In this document: piece after piece, positions 1 through 13,349 of the stretch
Position numbering within the stretch: position 1 is the first letter of the stretch
Layout of the letters: each line of letters opens with the position of its first letter
Assembly (NCBI RefSeq): GCF_023278565.1
Contig: NC_064680.1
Location: 744,001 to 808,000 of the forward strand
From: Colletotrichum lupini
Lineage: Eukaryota; Ascomycota; Sordariomycetes; Glomerellales; Glomerellaceae
Length of the DNA stretch: 64,000 nt
Reading direction: 5' to 3'
Notes under the pieces: model-generated
Databases searched by the model: none
What the model was told of the DNA's origin: nothing
Seen by the model: the letters and a program-made list of their open reading frames with translations, nothing else
Made by a program: the position numbers and the translations under genes

Positions 1-2615
1 TGGAGATGCTGGCCGTCTTGCCTCGAGTCGACCGGGTTGGTCTGTTGAGTCGAGCGTAAGGTGACCTATTCGGGACATGCCCAGTTGTCTAATCGGAGAT
101 ATCATTGTTGTTGTAGGCGACAACTTCTTTCGAGATCGAATCATTGTGAGCCAATTCAGGTTCCTCGGTTGCTCACCAGCAATACGGATAGTCCATGGGG
201 CGCCCGCCCGGGTCCCTGAGACCACGCAGCCGAAGACACACGAGCCCGTCGCACTCTAACGCGTTCTGTGGCGTCTGGGTTGGCTGCAGAGGGTTTAGAT
301 GGGGAAGAAAAACTGGAGGGGAGATCTGGAGAAAGGTACGCCAAACCCAACTGGGTCACAATAGCTCAGAATGAGAGGATTCACAGTCGACTCTAGCCGG
401 GCCGTCGTTCCATGTGGTCTGAGAGCAACACCTGTCGACTTTCATTTGCTGTCTCTGCAGACTGGGAATCATTGAAGCGACAGAGGACTCAGTCCTTGGG
501 GGGAGTGTCCTGGGCTTTGCTGAGTGTTCACCCACCCCCTGTCGTGGTTTTCGTGCTCACGCCAGGAATGTATCTTACTAAGGACCGATACTCATTCCAT
601 GCCCTTACCTTGTAAGACAGCTAAAGTATTTCGCAATAGCGAAAGGTCCCGACTTCTTCCTCCGTACACGCTTGTTAGCAAACTCACCAGATGGTCCTAC
701 AGTTTTGAACCAGACTACTGCGTGAAATCCGTCTAAACCAACCAAGCTCACGGACACATGTATTCCCATCTTAGTTACTTTCCATAGTTCAGCATTCCTT
801 GAAAAGAGGAAACGGCGGAAAGGATCATAATTGACTTGACAAATGCTCCATCTGCACTTTCTGGCGCCCTCCGAGTCTTCTCCCCATTCTCTCGACAGGA
901 CGCTATTCCTATCTGGTAGACGGGCCGCCTTCCTCCGCGCTAAAATCTGCCTCAATGTGGCAGCCCAGGCCGGGAAACGCCTCTAGACTCAGACTCGGAG
1001 CTAAAGCACCCAGTCCCTGCGATCGCTGGCCCACCCACCCTTGTCATCTTGGAGCCGTTCTATTCTCACATTGGACTTTGGATGTTGCGCCGTTGGCTCG
1101 GGATGGAGAAATTGGAGTATCATGCTTTCTGAACTCGACTCTGGGAAGCGGACGGACATGTACACGCTTGCCTCCGTACTCACGCAGACGAAGGACAACC
1201 ATTCAGCATCGGCTCCTTTAATGGGTCCTCCGCGGCTGCAAACCTCCGGCAATGGAATCCCATTCCTCCTCCTGAATTCCAGCGTATGAGAGCCGGTTCC
1301 TACGTCTTCTTGATGATCCACACTGAGTGGTGGAATCATGACCCACGGCGGAGAGCGAGGCACATGGGCGCACGCGACGCATCGGTGCGGATCTCATGTG
1401 CCTATCATCCTAGTCTACCAGTCAGTCCATTGTCCTCGCTAGCCCCCGCGTCTACTCACATCAGTCGCTATAGCCAACTCTCAACCTTGATCCTGCATCA
1501 AGAAGACTTTATTCGACGAATGGTCACAGATTTCAGCCACAACTGCAATGCGTATCCTCAAGCTGGGCTTCTTGGTGCGTTGAGCGGGCCGTGATCCAAC
1601 GCCACCGTACAGTCTCCCAATAGGCTTGGGGTGAAGATTTACGGTCGGTGTGAGAAGCTCGCCCGTGATCTGTCAACAGGGTCACGGATCCGAAAGCCGC
1701 TGTCCATGCTGCGCCTCTGGTGAGTACTCTAGAGTCTAGAGCGACGTCCGATCGGCCGGGTCAACCGCATCAGCGGCCTCGAACGTGTTCCGCGATCCAC
1801 ATTGATCAATGTGCCAATATATTCGCTATTCGGGGTAGCCTAGTGGACAATTTCCTTTGCGCTCATCTGACAGGACGAATAGCAGGATCACTATGGCTGA
1901 CATAGCCCGTGGTACCTCGACAGCATGCGAGCGTGTAGATGGCCATGACCGTAATCATGTCGATCTATTTCGAAGCAGTAAACATGATGGAATCGATAAG
2001 AGTCAGCTACCTTAGGACGATAGATGGGTTAGCGATAGCAACTCGTGGGCTTCAGCCGATAGTGTTGCATCTCCATCTTGCCGGCAACACAATCAGAATT
2101 TTAAACAGCGGTGCGTGGATCCTCACGGACAGCTGATACCCTGGGTCACACAGGCGGGATGCGTGATTAATCACTGGTTTTGCTGATCCTTCAATGGCAC
2201 TCGCAAGCGAGTTGAAATTGGACCAAGTGCAAGCTGAGTTTCAAGTTCCCGACTCGTTGTAAGACGTTCTAGCTTTGTCATTACCAGCAGTTGTATAGTG
2301 TACACCTTTTCAAGCTGAGATTCATGCCAAGTAGACGAAAGCCCAGGAGGGAAAGTTGCCGCTGCAAGATCCGCACCGACAACCCGACACATCTCGGCGC
2401 CTCTGGGGTAGTGAGATGCCGTGACACGGCGCAGCACCTATGAACAGACTGAGATGGAGAATCAAAGGCAGCCCTAATAGCCGAAGAAGAGACCAACAGA
2501 GGAAAGAGTCTCGATAAGGTGCCGAGTCCCCACGCCTGGTCATTCCGAGTCCGTCTCGCTATGAACGAAAATGTGAAGATGCAGCCCCAGCACTGACTCT
2601 CCCATAAGCGGAAGA
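1..2615. other. Intergenic stretch, no recognised gene
   Basis: GC-balanced DNA before the first transposon. The longest open stretch (minus, 605-955, 116 codons) has no recognisable motif, no splice-linked neighbours and no family resemblance. I see no tRNA, rRNA or protein-domain signature. It may be intergenic or decayed gene sequence. Confidence 0.5.
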
Positions 2616-2817
2616 TGTCGGATTGGAAGTCTAATTCGACCGCGGCGTACGGCCGACTGCGCAGGGGCCAATTAGGGGCCTTATTTACGATTATCGTAGC
2701 TAGCCTAACCTACGGTTAGAACCTCCTTTTTACACCTACGTAGATATTTATATAGTTTAATTAATCTCTTTATTAACTACGGTTCGAACTAACTACCTTA
2801 TAATAAGGATATTAATA
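2616..2817 (+). repeat. 5' LTR of copia element (202 bp)
   Basis: It starts TGTCGG and ends TAATA, a RIP-altered form of the TAACA end kept by the 3' copy. It has the same length as the LTR at 9830-10031, with differences that are almost all C/T or G/A transitions. Confidence 0.92.
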
Positions 2818-5800
2818 CTAATTAATAATTAAATTCTATTATTATAAATCGGTAAAGTATTTTACTATATAAAAAAGACGACCTCTTAATACTATACGGG
2901 ATAAGAAATTTATATTAATTAACTTTATAAAAATGAATAAAAGAGGGGGTAATTCTTAAATACCGCACGGAATTAAGTAATCGTAGCCCTTTATTACTTA
3001 CGAGAGGTCAACGTTTATTACGTTAAAATATATTAATTAATAGAACTACTTAAGTAATTAGCCTTTTACTATTACCCTAAGTAGCTTTTTTACTAAACGA
3101 CTTTTTTATAGCCGGCCCGTAATTAAAAATTAACTGGTTAAATTAATAAAAAAAAATACTTACGTAACGACTACATACTTAATTAATTAGTATAACGAAC
3201 GAGCTTAATAATATAATATAAAAAAATACTACGTAATTAAAAAAGGGGATTTTTAAATATAAATATTCTTACTTAGCAGCGAAGGTAATTTTATAAGAGT
3301 TATTAAACTAAGAGATTTATAGTATATAAAAAAGTCTATTACTACGAGGATCTTATAAGTACGACTTTAAGCCCGCAATTTAAATAACCTCCTCATAGCT
3401 CCCTTAACTACCCCCCGGGTATTATTTAAAAATAAAGTATAGGGGACGGTTTAATAAAAGAAGAGGGGATTTAGAGGTTTTAATAATATCGAATTAAAAA
3501 TATTATAGATCTTAGAGATTAATTTAAGAAGAAGGCGGCTATTTTAAAATAGTCCTACGACCTCTTATTAGAATTATTATTAACTTAAGAAAAGGCTAAA
3601 AAGACGAGGATTTAAAAAGAAAAGAAAAAAATCCTCTAAAGGGCTACTAAAGGGCTTTTTTTTATACTAACTCCCGGTATAAGATTACTAATTTTAAGAA
3701 ATTAACCAAGTAATAAAAAGGATTACTAATAAGCGATAATTACTTAACCGTAATTAAGCTATAAAAAAGACTACTTAAAAAATATAAAATAGGGTACTAA
3801 GAGGCTATAAAAAATAAGATCTCTAAAGTATCTAACCCTACTACGTATAAGTAATAGGTAAGTATTTTTAATAAGTCCTTAAAATTTGTAATTTTATAAA
3901 AAAAAGGGCTTAACTTCGTTAACTATACTTAACGGCTTATATAGTTCTTAATAGCCTATATAACTCTTTTATAAGCCGCCCGGCGTTTATTTTTAACTAT
4001 TCTTATAGAATACTACCCTAAAAAAAGTAAGTTAAAAAAGGAAGCTATTTAGAGATTATAGAGAGTACGAGGCTTAAGAGGCTAGAAATATATAGGATAA
4101 TAAAAATCGGTAACTAATAAAGATCCCGAGACTAATTATTATATTTTTTTATAGTAATATAAACGTTTATTACTATTATTATTAAAAAGAATTATTAAAA
4201 CCTACCCTTTTATACTAAACGAAAAAGAGGATCTTAGTAAGTATAATAACTAGTAATCTAAAAGGGTAGTAGTAATTACTAAAAATAATAAAAACGAGAG
4301 TAATAATAAGACGGTAAGAAGAAGCGGGAATTTCCTAAACCCCAATAAATTCGTTAAGTGATAAAAGCACGGATTTATTATAACTAGCGCGCGGATTAGA
4401 TATATCCTTATTAAAATTAAATACGTTAATAACTACTAATACGGGTATAAGCTAGAGTACGACCTTTAATAAGTTAGGGTAAAGAAAAAGAGAATAAAAC
4501 CCGATCTTAAATAGAATCCTAATCCCTTATAAATAAGTAAATATTAACCCGGACTATTAGGGGACGTAAATATATAGAATCGCAAATTAGCCTAATAATA
4601 AGCAAATTAATATAGCATTAATCTATTTAACTAAAGTTTATAAAAAAAAGGGGCTATAGGGGTAACCCCTATTTTATAAAATTATAAATAACCTTAGCTA
4701 CTAGCTAAATAAATAGTTTACGAGCGCAAACTTAGGAATTATAAAAGTAGTTAATAAATTCCTTTACGGGCGAGGGGTATTATTAGCGTAATTATAATCG
4801 TAAGAGCTATATAAAATATTAATAGTAATAATTATAAAAGAGGAATTCGTACTATAGAACTAAGTATAGGTCGATAGAGCGTATAATTACTTTAATAAAT
4901 TTAGAAAAAGGGTAAACGACCTAGACTTCCTCTTTATAATTACTAACGGAAATCTATTATTATAAAAGGATATACCGGGGTAAAATATAGTACTAAAAAT
5001 ACGATAATTAATAATTTTGCTTATTTCGATTTATAACTTATTATTATTACTAACGTAAAATTCGGCGCTAATTAGCTAATAAAAAAAGAAGTAAACGACC
5101 CGAAATTATTAATAATACGTAGTAACGTAAGGATCGTATATAAATACTAAAAATTTAGTAATAAATACGAGGTAATTTATAAACCTTAAAAAGATCTTTT
5201 TAAAAGAGAAATTATACTCTAGGGGGAAGTATAAGGTCTTATAAAAAACCCTAATAATATTTTACGATTATTATAAAAAAGTTAGAATTAGGGAACACTA
5301 ATACTATTCGGTAATTAATATTATACTTATAAGTAAAGCCTCTAATTATTATTACGAAGTAGTACGTAATCTTGATTAAAACGACTTTCTTAGTATAATT
5401 AATATAATCCGAAGCCGCTTTAAGACTTACGATAAGAACTTAAAGCTCCTATCTAAGCTATAAGTAATTTTTTTTATATTTATAACTAGGATAATAGAGG
5501 GTAAATTGCGAGTAGAGATCCTTAAAGAGCTTATTAATTAAATTAATAAGCTAGTAAAAACCTAGCTAAATAAGGGGATAAATAAGCAAAAAGTCAGATA
5601 TTTTTATACCGTAGTTTGGCGTATATTAGAGGTAAAAATAACCTTATATTAAGTACTTAAAAACTACGAGACGCTCTATTCGAGGCTAAGATCTAGCTTT
5701 AATATTAAAATAAGAATACTATATTAAACTTATTTCTAAGCGTATAACGGCTCTTATTAATAATATTAAGTTAATTAAACGTATAATAAGAAAAGAAAAG

Positions 5801-8800
5801 AGGCTAGATATAGTAATCGCTAGTAAAAAGGCTTAGATTTATTAAATAAGTAGAGATTTAACTTATAAATAGGGTAATAAAAGAAGTAATATTATATTTA
5901 TAAAAAAGATAGATATTAATTAAGTAACTACTCCGAAAAAGAGCGTACTAAATCGTACGAATAATATAAAAAGTCGAGAGTAGTAAATAGTAAAACTAGC
6001 CCTCGTTAGTTTAACTAATTCCTCATTATATATAAGGGTAAATCCGGGGGTACGGAACTTAGTAATAGTAGTTAAAGTAGCGGCTTAAAGTATATACCCC
6101 CTATAAGAAATTCGGAAAATAAAGAAGATCTTACCCCCTATATTAATAAATTAAATTATAATAAAATCGACGATATTAACTACTTTTTTTTTACCCCGTT
6201 AGCCTTTAGAAAATATACGAGGCTAAATAAATAGAGAGTAGTAAAAGCTTTTAATAAATAAGCTTTTATTTATAAATAGTAAGGGAAGGTCCCTTAGATA
6301 ACGGATATAAAAATAGTTAAAAGGGCGAATTTAATAAGGCCAAAGCCTATTCTCTTAATAATTAAAGAGAAGACGCTATCTTTCTTAATATTTAAAAAAA
6401 AGGAATATAATACTAAGCAAATCTAGGGGTAGCTAGAGGGGTCCTTTTTATACTACTTAGATCCTTTAAATACTAAGCTTATATAAGTATTTTATATAAG
6501 CAAAAGGTATAGCCTAGACGATTTTTATAAAATTATCTTAAATACTAGGGTATTATAATAATTAACTAGAAGAAAAGGGCAATTCTAAGTACTATAAAAA
6601 ATTGTATTAATAACGTTGAATATATTAATAGCGGGTATTACGAGGATTAGTTTCGGCCTAGGTAAGGAAATCGTTACCCTAAGTATAGTAAAAGTAAAGA
6701 CGCACTTCGGAACGATAACTTTCTATATTTTACCTATTAATACCCCATTTCTCCTATATCTAAAAGATATAGATTAACTAAGTATTATATTTAATAATAT
6801 AAGGAACAGAATTTTTAATAATAAGTACTTCGAGATAGTCGAACGACGATAGGGGTATATATTTATAAAGCTTATTAATAATACGAAGTTAATTAATTAC
6901 TTAACGGAAAGTAAGCTTAGAAAACTATACTAGAGATTCGGGTACCCGTTAGTTACGAGGCTATATAACCTCTTAAAATAATTAAATAATAATAATATTA
7001 AAATAGGGGCGCTAGAGTAGTTAATAAAAGTATATTATTAATACTAAATAAATACGTAGAGCCCACGCAGATTTAAGTTTAAACTGCGTAATAAGCTTAA
7101 TTTTAATTAGAAAATCGTCGTTAATATTTTCTATTTAAATAGTCGGTTAGTATTATATATAATCGACGTAGCTATATCTTTCTAAGTAAGGTAATTCCTC
7201 TAGGATTTATAAATAAAGATAATATTAATAGCCCTACGAAAAAGCTAAATTAATATATACTAAGGACCGCTAGACGGTATTAAAACCGACGCTAGTATTA
7301 GCTTTAAATTAATAAAATTTAGGGATAATATAACGGCCTACGGTATATAGCTAAAAGTTATACCCGTTAAAACGTACTATAGTATTAAAAAAGTAAAAAG
7401 GGTATATTAATAATTAAAAAGGGCGTTTAGAATTATTAAAAAGGAAAATCCGGATTTTATTAATAACGAATACCTCTAGATAGTACTTAAATACTATAAC
7501 GATACTATAAGGCCTAACGGACTTATATTAATACTATTAGTATTTAGAGTATATTTAAGAACGACCTTAGCCTCGTTACCGTCGCTAAGCATAAGCTAAC
7601 GAGCCTAAGTAGTTAAAAAAGTAATATAAGTACTACGCAAAATAAGTATAAAAAAGTAAATTAACGAGGTAATTACTATATATAATAGGCCCGATATAGG
7701 GGGTAATTTAGATATATTACTAAATTTAGATATATAAGTATAGTACGAAATTACTTAATAATAGGCTAGGCTATATAAGTTAATTTTTATTAACGAGCGC
7801 TCTTATATAGTTTTAAAAGATTGTAACTAGCTACTTAAAATATTAATTATAGTAGTTAGACCGTATTATATAAATCCTAACGAGGTAATTTCTAATTTAT
7901 AAGAAGAAGAAGAGCTAAGGGAAACTATATAACCCGTAGTAGAGGTATAAGAAATTATCCTTAATAAAATCGTTATAGTAGTACTAATAAACGATAAGGA
8001 AAAGGAAATTACTAAAAGGGCATTAATATTACTAATAAGACGTTATAAAAGACTATAATAGTAAGCCCTAACGCGGCAATTTATTATTAATAACGAGGTA
8101 ATTAATACCTTTTATATAGTAAAAAAGAAAGCTAATTTCGAGCTAGTAGTTAAACTACGTAAGAAAAGTATAATTATAATTACTAAAAAGCCGTATAAGG
8201 GGTTAGATCTTATCGAAATAAATACTCTTTATAATTAAGGGGTCTATTAATTTATTTTATACGACCTAAAAAAATATATAAACCTCTATATATTTAAATT
8301 ATAAATAGTTTATAAAATTAAAGGGAAAGGAATACCCTAGCCGTACGAGAAGTCCAGATACGTAATTTAGGGGTATAGTAATATTAAAAAAGCGACGCTA
8401 CTTATATAATCGCTTATTATATAGCGCTATAGCTAATAATTAATAATAATACTAATAGTATCGTTACGGAAGAAGGGATACGAGATTTAGAGCCGTAATA
8501 TTACCTAGGCTTATACCTAATTAGCTATAGGGCTTATAAAAAAATCCTAGCCTATTTACCAAAGGAAATGGCTAATAAGTACTTAAAAAGTACGATTATT
8601 AAAGTACTTAAGCTACTATATAGGCTCGTAGAATTGGGCACTTATTAGTAAGCTACTTATTACGATTTTTATATTAATTAATTATTAATAATTACTTTTA
8701 TATACGACCTATACTTATTAGTTACGGAGTACGAAAGTAACTAATTTAGAATCGTTGGAATATAAACCGACGATATATTAAGCCTATCCGATATTAATTT

Positions 8801-9829
8801 TATAAAAAAGGAGGATAAGGAGCTTTAAAAAGCGGGCTTTATAATAAAACTAAAAGAGGTCCTTATAATAAATACCCCCCTAGTATTTAATAATAAAATT
8901 CTTATAATTAAAAGGGAAACCGTCGTTTTTTAATAAAAGGGGTAGGGTAAGAAGATTAACCTTATTAATCTAAACGTAATTAATATTAAGAAGCGGTATA
9001 AGGCTAAGCTTATACGAGGGGTATATATTACGAGTATTTATTAGCCCAAGGCGATTTTTAATTATATTAGGGTAGCGTAAGCTATAAATCTAACTAAATA
9101 AAACGTTAAGGTACTTAATAAGCGGCTTAAGTAATAAAAGATAAATCTCAATCGAGGTCTTATTTATTACCTAATCGACTTTATAATTAGTAAGCTTTAC
9201 GTTTTTATTAATAAGTTATTTATAAATAATAATAACCTTACTTCGTAATTAGGGTATATTATTATCCTAGCTAACGAGAGTATAAATAAGAGCGAATTTA
9301 CTATATATAGTAATATAATCTATTATTTGTTGATTAAAAATAAGCGGGTAATAAAAAATATATTAGTATCGGAGGTTTATAGTATAATTAATAATATTAA
9401 CTTCTCTTATGCAATTTTAATAACGCTAAGGACGATTATTAATTAAATTAGCCTTTTATTTATTTTAACGGTTATTTATACCGATTCTTATTTATTATAT
9501 AAATACTTTATTAAATTAAAAACAATAAAAGAAAAGAGGCTTATAATTAATATTATAACCCTTAGGTAATTATATAAAAGGCGCGAGATACTTAAAATCC
9601 GTTAGATTAATAATAAAAATAACTTCGTAAACGCTTTTATAAAAGTAGTACTAAATAAGGGATTAGAGTAATTTATAAGTAATAGAAAAGTTATTATATA
9701 AATAAAGGGATAGGTTATATAAAAAGAGTAGAGAAAAGGGGGAAAAGGAGACGACTTAGTAAACGGGCCCGAGGTTAAATTATACCTCTAACTATAGTAA
9801 TTAAATTAATAAAAAAAAGAGAAAGTTAG

Positions 9830-10031
9830 TATCGGATTAGAAGTTTAATTTAACCGCGGCATATAGCTAACTATATAAGGGCTAATTAAGGGCCTTATTT
9901 ATAATTATCGTAGCTAGCCTAACTTACGGTTAGAACCTCCTTTTTATACTTATATAAATATTTATATAGTTTAATTAATCTCTTCGTTAACTACGGTTCG
10001 AACTAACTACCCTATAATAGGGATACTAACA
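9830..10031 (+). repeat. 3' LTR of copia element (202 bp)
   Basis: Direct repeat of 2616-2817. It starts TATCGG (TG changed to TA) and ends CTAACA. It is followed directly by GAAGA, the second copy of the target duplication. Confidence 0.92.
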
Positions 10032-11418
10032 GAAGAAGACACAATGTAGCATGTTACCATATGTTTTCCCCTAGATTCCGATCTGGAGACTGGCTGCTGC
10101 ATGACACCCAACTTCTTCTCATGTCTTGTCCGGGGTTCTAGCATACCACACAGAGGCGACAGGCTTTCCGCGGCAAGGCTTTCCGCCAACCAGTACGCAT
10201 CGGGCTCTGGTGCAGGAGGACCTTTGATGCTAATCTTGTGACCGGAGAACCCACAGGGCGGCGCTAACGGAACATCTTTCCTGGAAGAAGACCGGGGTGC
10301 CACCCTCCAGAACACCCAGAGTGTGGGTGGCTTAATTGGATCCGCGGTCCTGGGACCGTTCTCTCGGCTTCGCTAATGTGCGGATCGATAATTTGCGCGA
10401 CATCCTCAATCACAGGCTTCTGAGAACGACTGTACCGGCAGGCGGGCTTCTTCTTTGCCGCTTGGAAGAGGCCAGCGAGTGGCCAAGTTGGGCATAGGGT
10501 GCAATCGAACTTGAATAACCGATATGCGAACTAACCTTTCGGTAAAGTCAAAATGCCTCAAAGGTCTTCATTTTCAAGCCCTCACTCCATACTACTTCGC
10601 CCTCCTCTTACCTTTCTTCACCCAGGCAGCTAAATTGGGCACTCGCCAACTACACACCCATCCGCCCGGGTACCTTGCCTTGGAGGAAGAAGTGTGGCCG
10701 TGATCCATGGAGGGGTTGCACGCATGGCAAGGAGCATAGCGCCCTGATCTCGCTGCACTAGCGGTACTGCGTGCCGTTGCCAGTCTTCAAAACCCTGTGG
10801 AGGTTGAGAGACCAAGATGCTGCCTAGTATGCAGTTCAAGGCTGCTCGCCTTGGCCGTCTGGGGTGGCCTTGCGTCCTTTCCGTAAGGTTTGCTCGTCTA
10901 CCTGTTACGGGGCTGATCTTGTGTAAAGCTGGGGTTTCTCGATGTGAATTTAATAGCTGTCCATGAAGGGTTTGGGCTTGCCATGCTGCATCGGGCACTA
11001 TATTTGCACTCCCAAGCTGATGATCCGAGCTTAGAAAATTTTGCTACGGCGGCATCTTGAACTTCAACAATGACCATTCTTGCCATAAAGTTAGCTGTGC
11101 CATGCTCTGAAATAGGGCTTCTAGTTGCCTCATGTTATTTGTGAATGTGCGTTCTTTGTATAACATCCTCCACTAAGCCCAGCCCTCTTGAGTTCACTCA
11201 GAAAGACTAAGCAAACATGAAATAGTGTAGGCCAAAAGGTAAGGATGACATAGACAGTGTAGACATTTGAGTGATGGCATTTTGATTAACATCAAGAGGC
11301 TAGAGATCTCACTTATTATATTAACTACATCTAAGAGATAGCACTTGAGTCAGTGGACAGGTGGGCGAGAAGCCTGGAAGTCTATTGTCTTGCTTTATCT
11401 GTCTCCGAACATGGTGTG
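10032..11418. other. Intergenic stretch, no recognised gene
   Basis: GC-balanced sequence between the copia element and the 3' end of the MFS transporter gene. Only short open frames are present (the longest about 120 codons, minus, 10630-10998) and none has a recognisable domain. The last few hundred bases before 11419 are AT-richer and probably hold the transporter's 3' UTR. Confidence 0.45.
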
Positions 11419-12905
11419 TCAGTCGGTAGGCTTGTCGACTTTCCTTCGAAATATCAATACTCTCAGATATGCCGCAAAAACAACTGCGAGTGACATTGCC
11501 AGACCAGTGAATAGCTGAACACCGAGATAGCTTCCAGTCAATCCCAAAATAGCGCCAGCAATTGGCGGCCCAATGAGTGAACCGATTCCTTTGAGCACAG
11601 CAACAAAACCAAGTCTCGTTCCCAGGATGCCAAGATCATCAGTTATGCTTGCTAGAACGACCGGAGCCAGAGTGACGACACTCGCGCAGAAGAAGCCATA
11701 CAAAACTGCAAACGCCACGTTGCCCGCAGTGTTATTCACGCTGATCCAGTAGAAAACGGTTATGGCGGTCATGGTACAAATTCCAATATAGGTATTCAGC
11801 ACACCAAATCTGTCGGCAATCAGGGAAGGCAAAATACGTCCAGGGATACCGACTGCGTTGAGTATCACAAGTAAATATTTGGCTAGAGCCGCGCCCTCCA
11901 TTCCGTGCGATTGTGCGTAGCTTTGAATGTAGTAGAGAGGCTGGAAGGATGCGAGATTGCTGAAGAAGATAGCAACGCATTGAACCATATATCGAACATC
12001 CAGAAGGCCAGCGATTTCGGCAATTTCTTTCAGCGAGTTGTTCTTTGATATTAGGGTTTTAGCACCCTTGGTCCGAGGTCGTGCCACAATCACGGCATAG
12101 CAAGACATGGCTAAAGTGACGAAACCTATCACTCGGACGGTCCACGGAAAGCCTATTCGAGGCTGCAAGCTCTCAAAAATGAGGGGATAAATGGTAGCTC
12201 CCAGACTGCTTCCAACGGTTGCCACCCCCATTGCCAACGCCCTTCGGGCTGTGAAGTAGGGAGGAACCAAGGTGATGGCGACGATATACAGGCAGCTGGA
12301 GCCAATACCAACACAGAAGCCCTGCGCAAGTAAGAACTGATAGTACTGTGTGCTGATGCTGGTCATCATGAAGCCAAAGACGACGAGAAATGTCCCTGTC
12401 AATAACATGGATCGAGCGTAGCCGAGATCATAGAGCGGGCCAAATATGACACCACCAGCCATGAGGAAGAAGACTTGGACTGAGCCAATCCATGCAATAG
12501 CTGAAGATGAATCGCTTGTGAGCAGTGTAGTTTCATAGTATGTCTGGAAAGCACCAAAGCCGTTGAGCAGACCCCTGCGTCGAGAGGCGTTAGTCGAGCA
12601 CAATTGAGGTAAAGAGAAGGGACAAAGCCTCCCGGATATGAGACGAAGACTTACAGACTATTCCAGTAGAGTGCGAAAGCCGACGAAACTTGGAGCCAAG
12701 CTACCATTCCTCCATCAGTAGCTGGCGATTTTTGGACCGCGTTTCCAGGTTCTGTTGACGATCGTTCCGGGATCGGGCGCCCATCATTAAATTCGTCGTC
12801 TTCCCGAAGCCCGACCGAGAACGGCTCAACCACGGGCGGTCGAGTATGCAATAACTCGTCCTTGGTCATTTTTCCGAAGCATGATCCATCAAGATCACGG
12901 TGCAA
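11419..12905 (-). CDS. MFS monocarboxylate transporter-like permease
   Basis: Two exons on the minus strand, 12905-12655 and 12574-11419. The 80-bp intron has a GTAAGT donor and a CGCAG acceptor, and the join reads YWNSL-GLLNGFGAFQTYYE. The product is 468 residues, within the family's usual 430-500. The first 70 residues are polar and cytosolic. Then about twelve hydrophobic segments follow with a central hydrophilic loop near residues 240-260 (RPRTKGAK...). The opening WL..-GLLN-FG-FQ-YYE stretch is the usual signature of fungal monocarboxylate-type (MCT, TC 2.A.1.13-like) permeases of the major facilitator superfamily. The substrate cannot be told; neighbouring P450 and GMC oxidoreductase genes suggest export or uptake of a small organic acid. 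Translation could instead start at the internal Met13. No lesions are seen. Confidence 0.88.
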
Positions 12906-13349
12906 TTCTGTTGTAGTTGTAGATCAAGGTTTCCAAGTTCAGTACTCTGGTGTTGCAGTGCCGGGGTGGATTAACGGCAAAAGCGGCAGCTGTGACCGGC
13001 ATCGGAGAGCGGCTGTTGAACTCGGATAAAGACGGATCCAGGGTGTTTCTCTAACGCCGAAATCAAGCTCACTACTCGGATTCACGACCGCTGACACTTT
13101 AGCAGTACTACGTGTATCTCATTGAATTCATCTCTGAGTAAGTTGATAAAGTCCATTCTTTTAGCACAATACATTATTGGATCTTTGTGTATGTTGAATA
13201 CCACCGTTCTGCCGCCATGTTAAAATATTTGTGACGCAAGTTGCCGAGGGTAATTAAGGTAGAAAAAAATGTTGGATGGTTAAGTATTAAGCCTGCCAGA
13301 CACTGACCCAATCGCAAGATCGAGATGATGTGATGAGTAGCATTGGTGT
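12906..13349. other. Intergenic: 5' side of the MFS gene, 3' side of the P450 relic
   Basis: 443 bases between the transporter start and the last stop of the P450 relic, both on the minus strand. It should contain the transporter promoter. I see no clear TATA box and no RNA gene. Confidence 0.4.

Larger units (their letters stand above)
2616..10031 (+). mobile_element. Ty1/copia LTR retrotransposon, RIP-degraded, complete
   Basis: A 7.4-kb element bounded by 202-bp direct repeats (2616-2817 and 9830-10031) and flanked by a perfect 5-bp target duplication GAAGA (2611-2615 and 10032-10036). The interior is strongly AT-rich, full of TA and almost without CA or TG, which is the mark of RIP; no long frame survives. 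Reading through stops on the plus strand still shows copia order. Near 8750-8960 is the end of the reverse transcriptase with a TDD-type site and a KPK-like stretch. At 9240-9420 is RNase H of the LGYIIIL...ASELY type. At 9530-9720 is the terminal EKRLIINI...WINNKNNFVNAFIK...NKGLE block typical of fungal copia polyproteins. It is inactive. Confidence 0.93.

Noticed and set aside
605..955. 116-codon minus-strand frame in the left flank
   Set aside because: No recognisable motif and no neighbouring exons could be joined to it.
2818..9829. A CRISPR array or centromeric satellite in the AT-rich blocks
   Set aside because: There is no regular repeat-spacer pattern. The AT-richness is explained by RIP of LTR retrotransposons with identifiable LTRs and polyprotein remnants.
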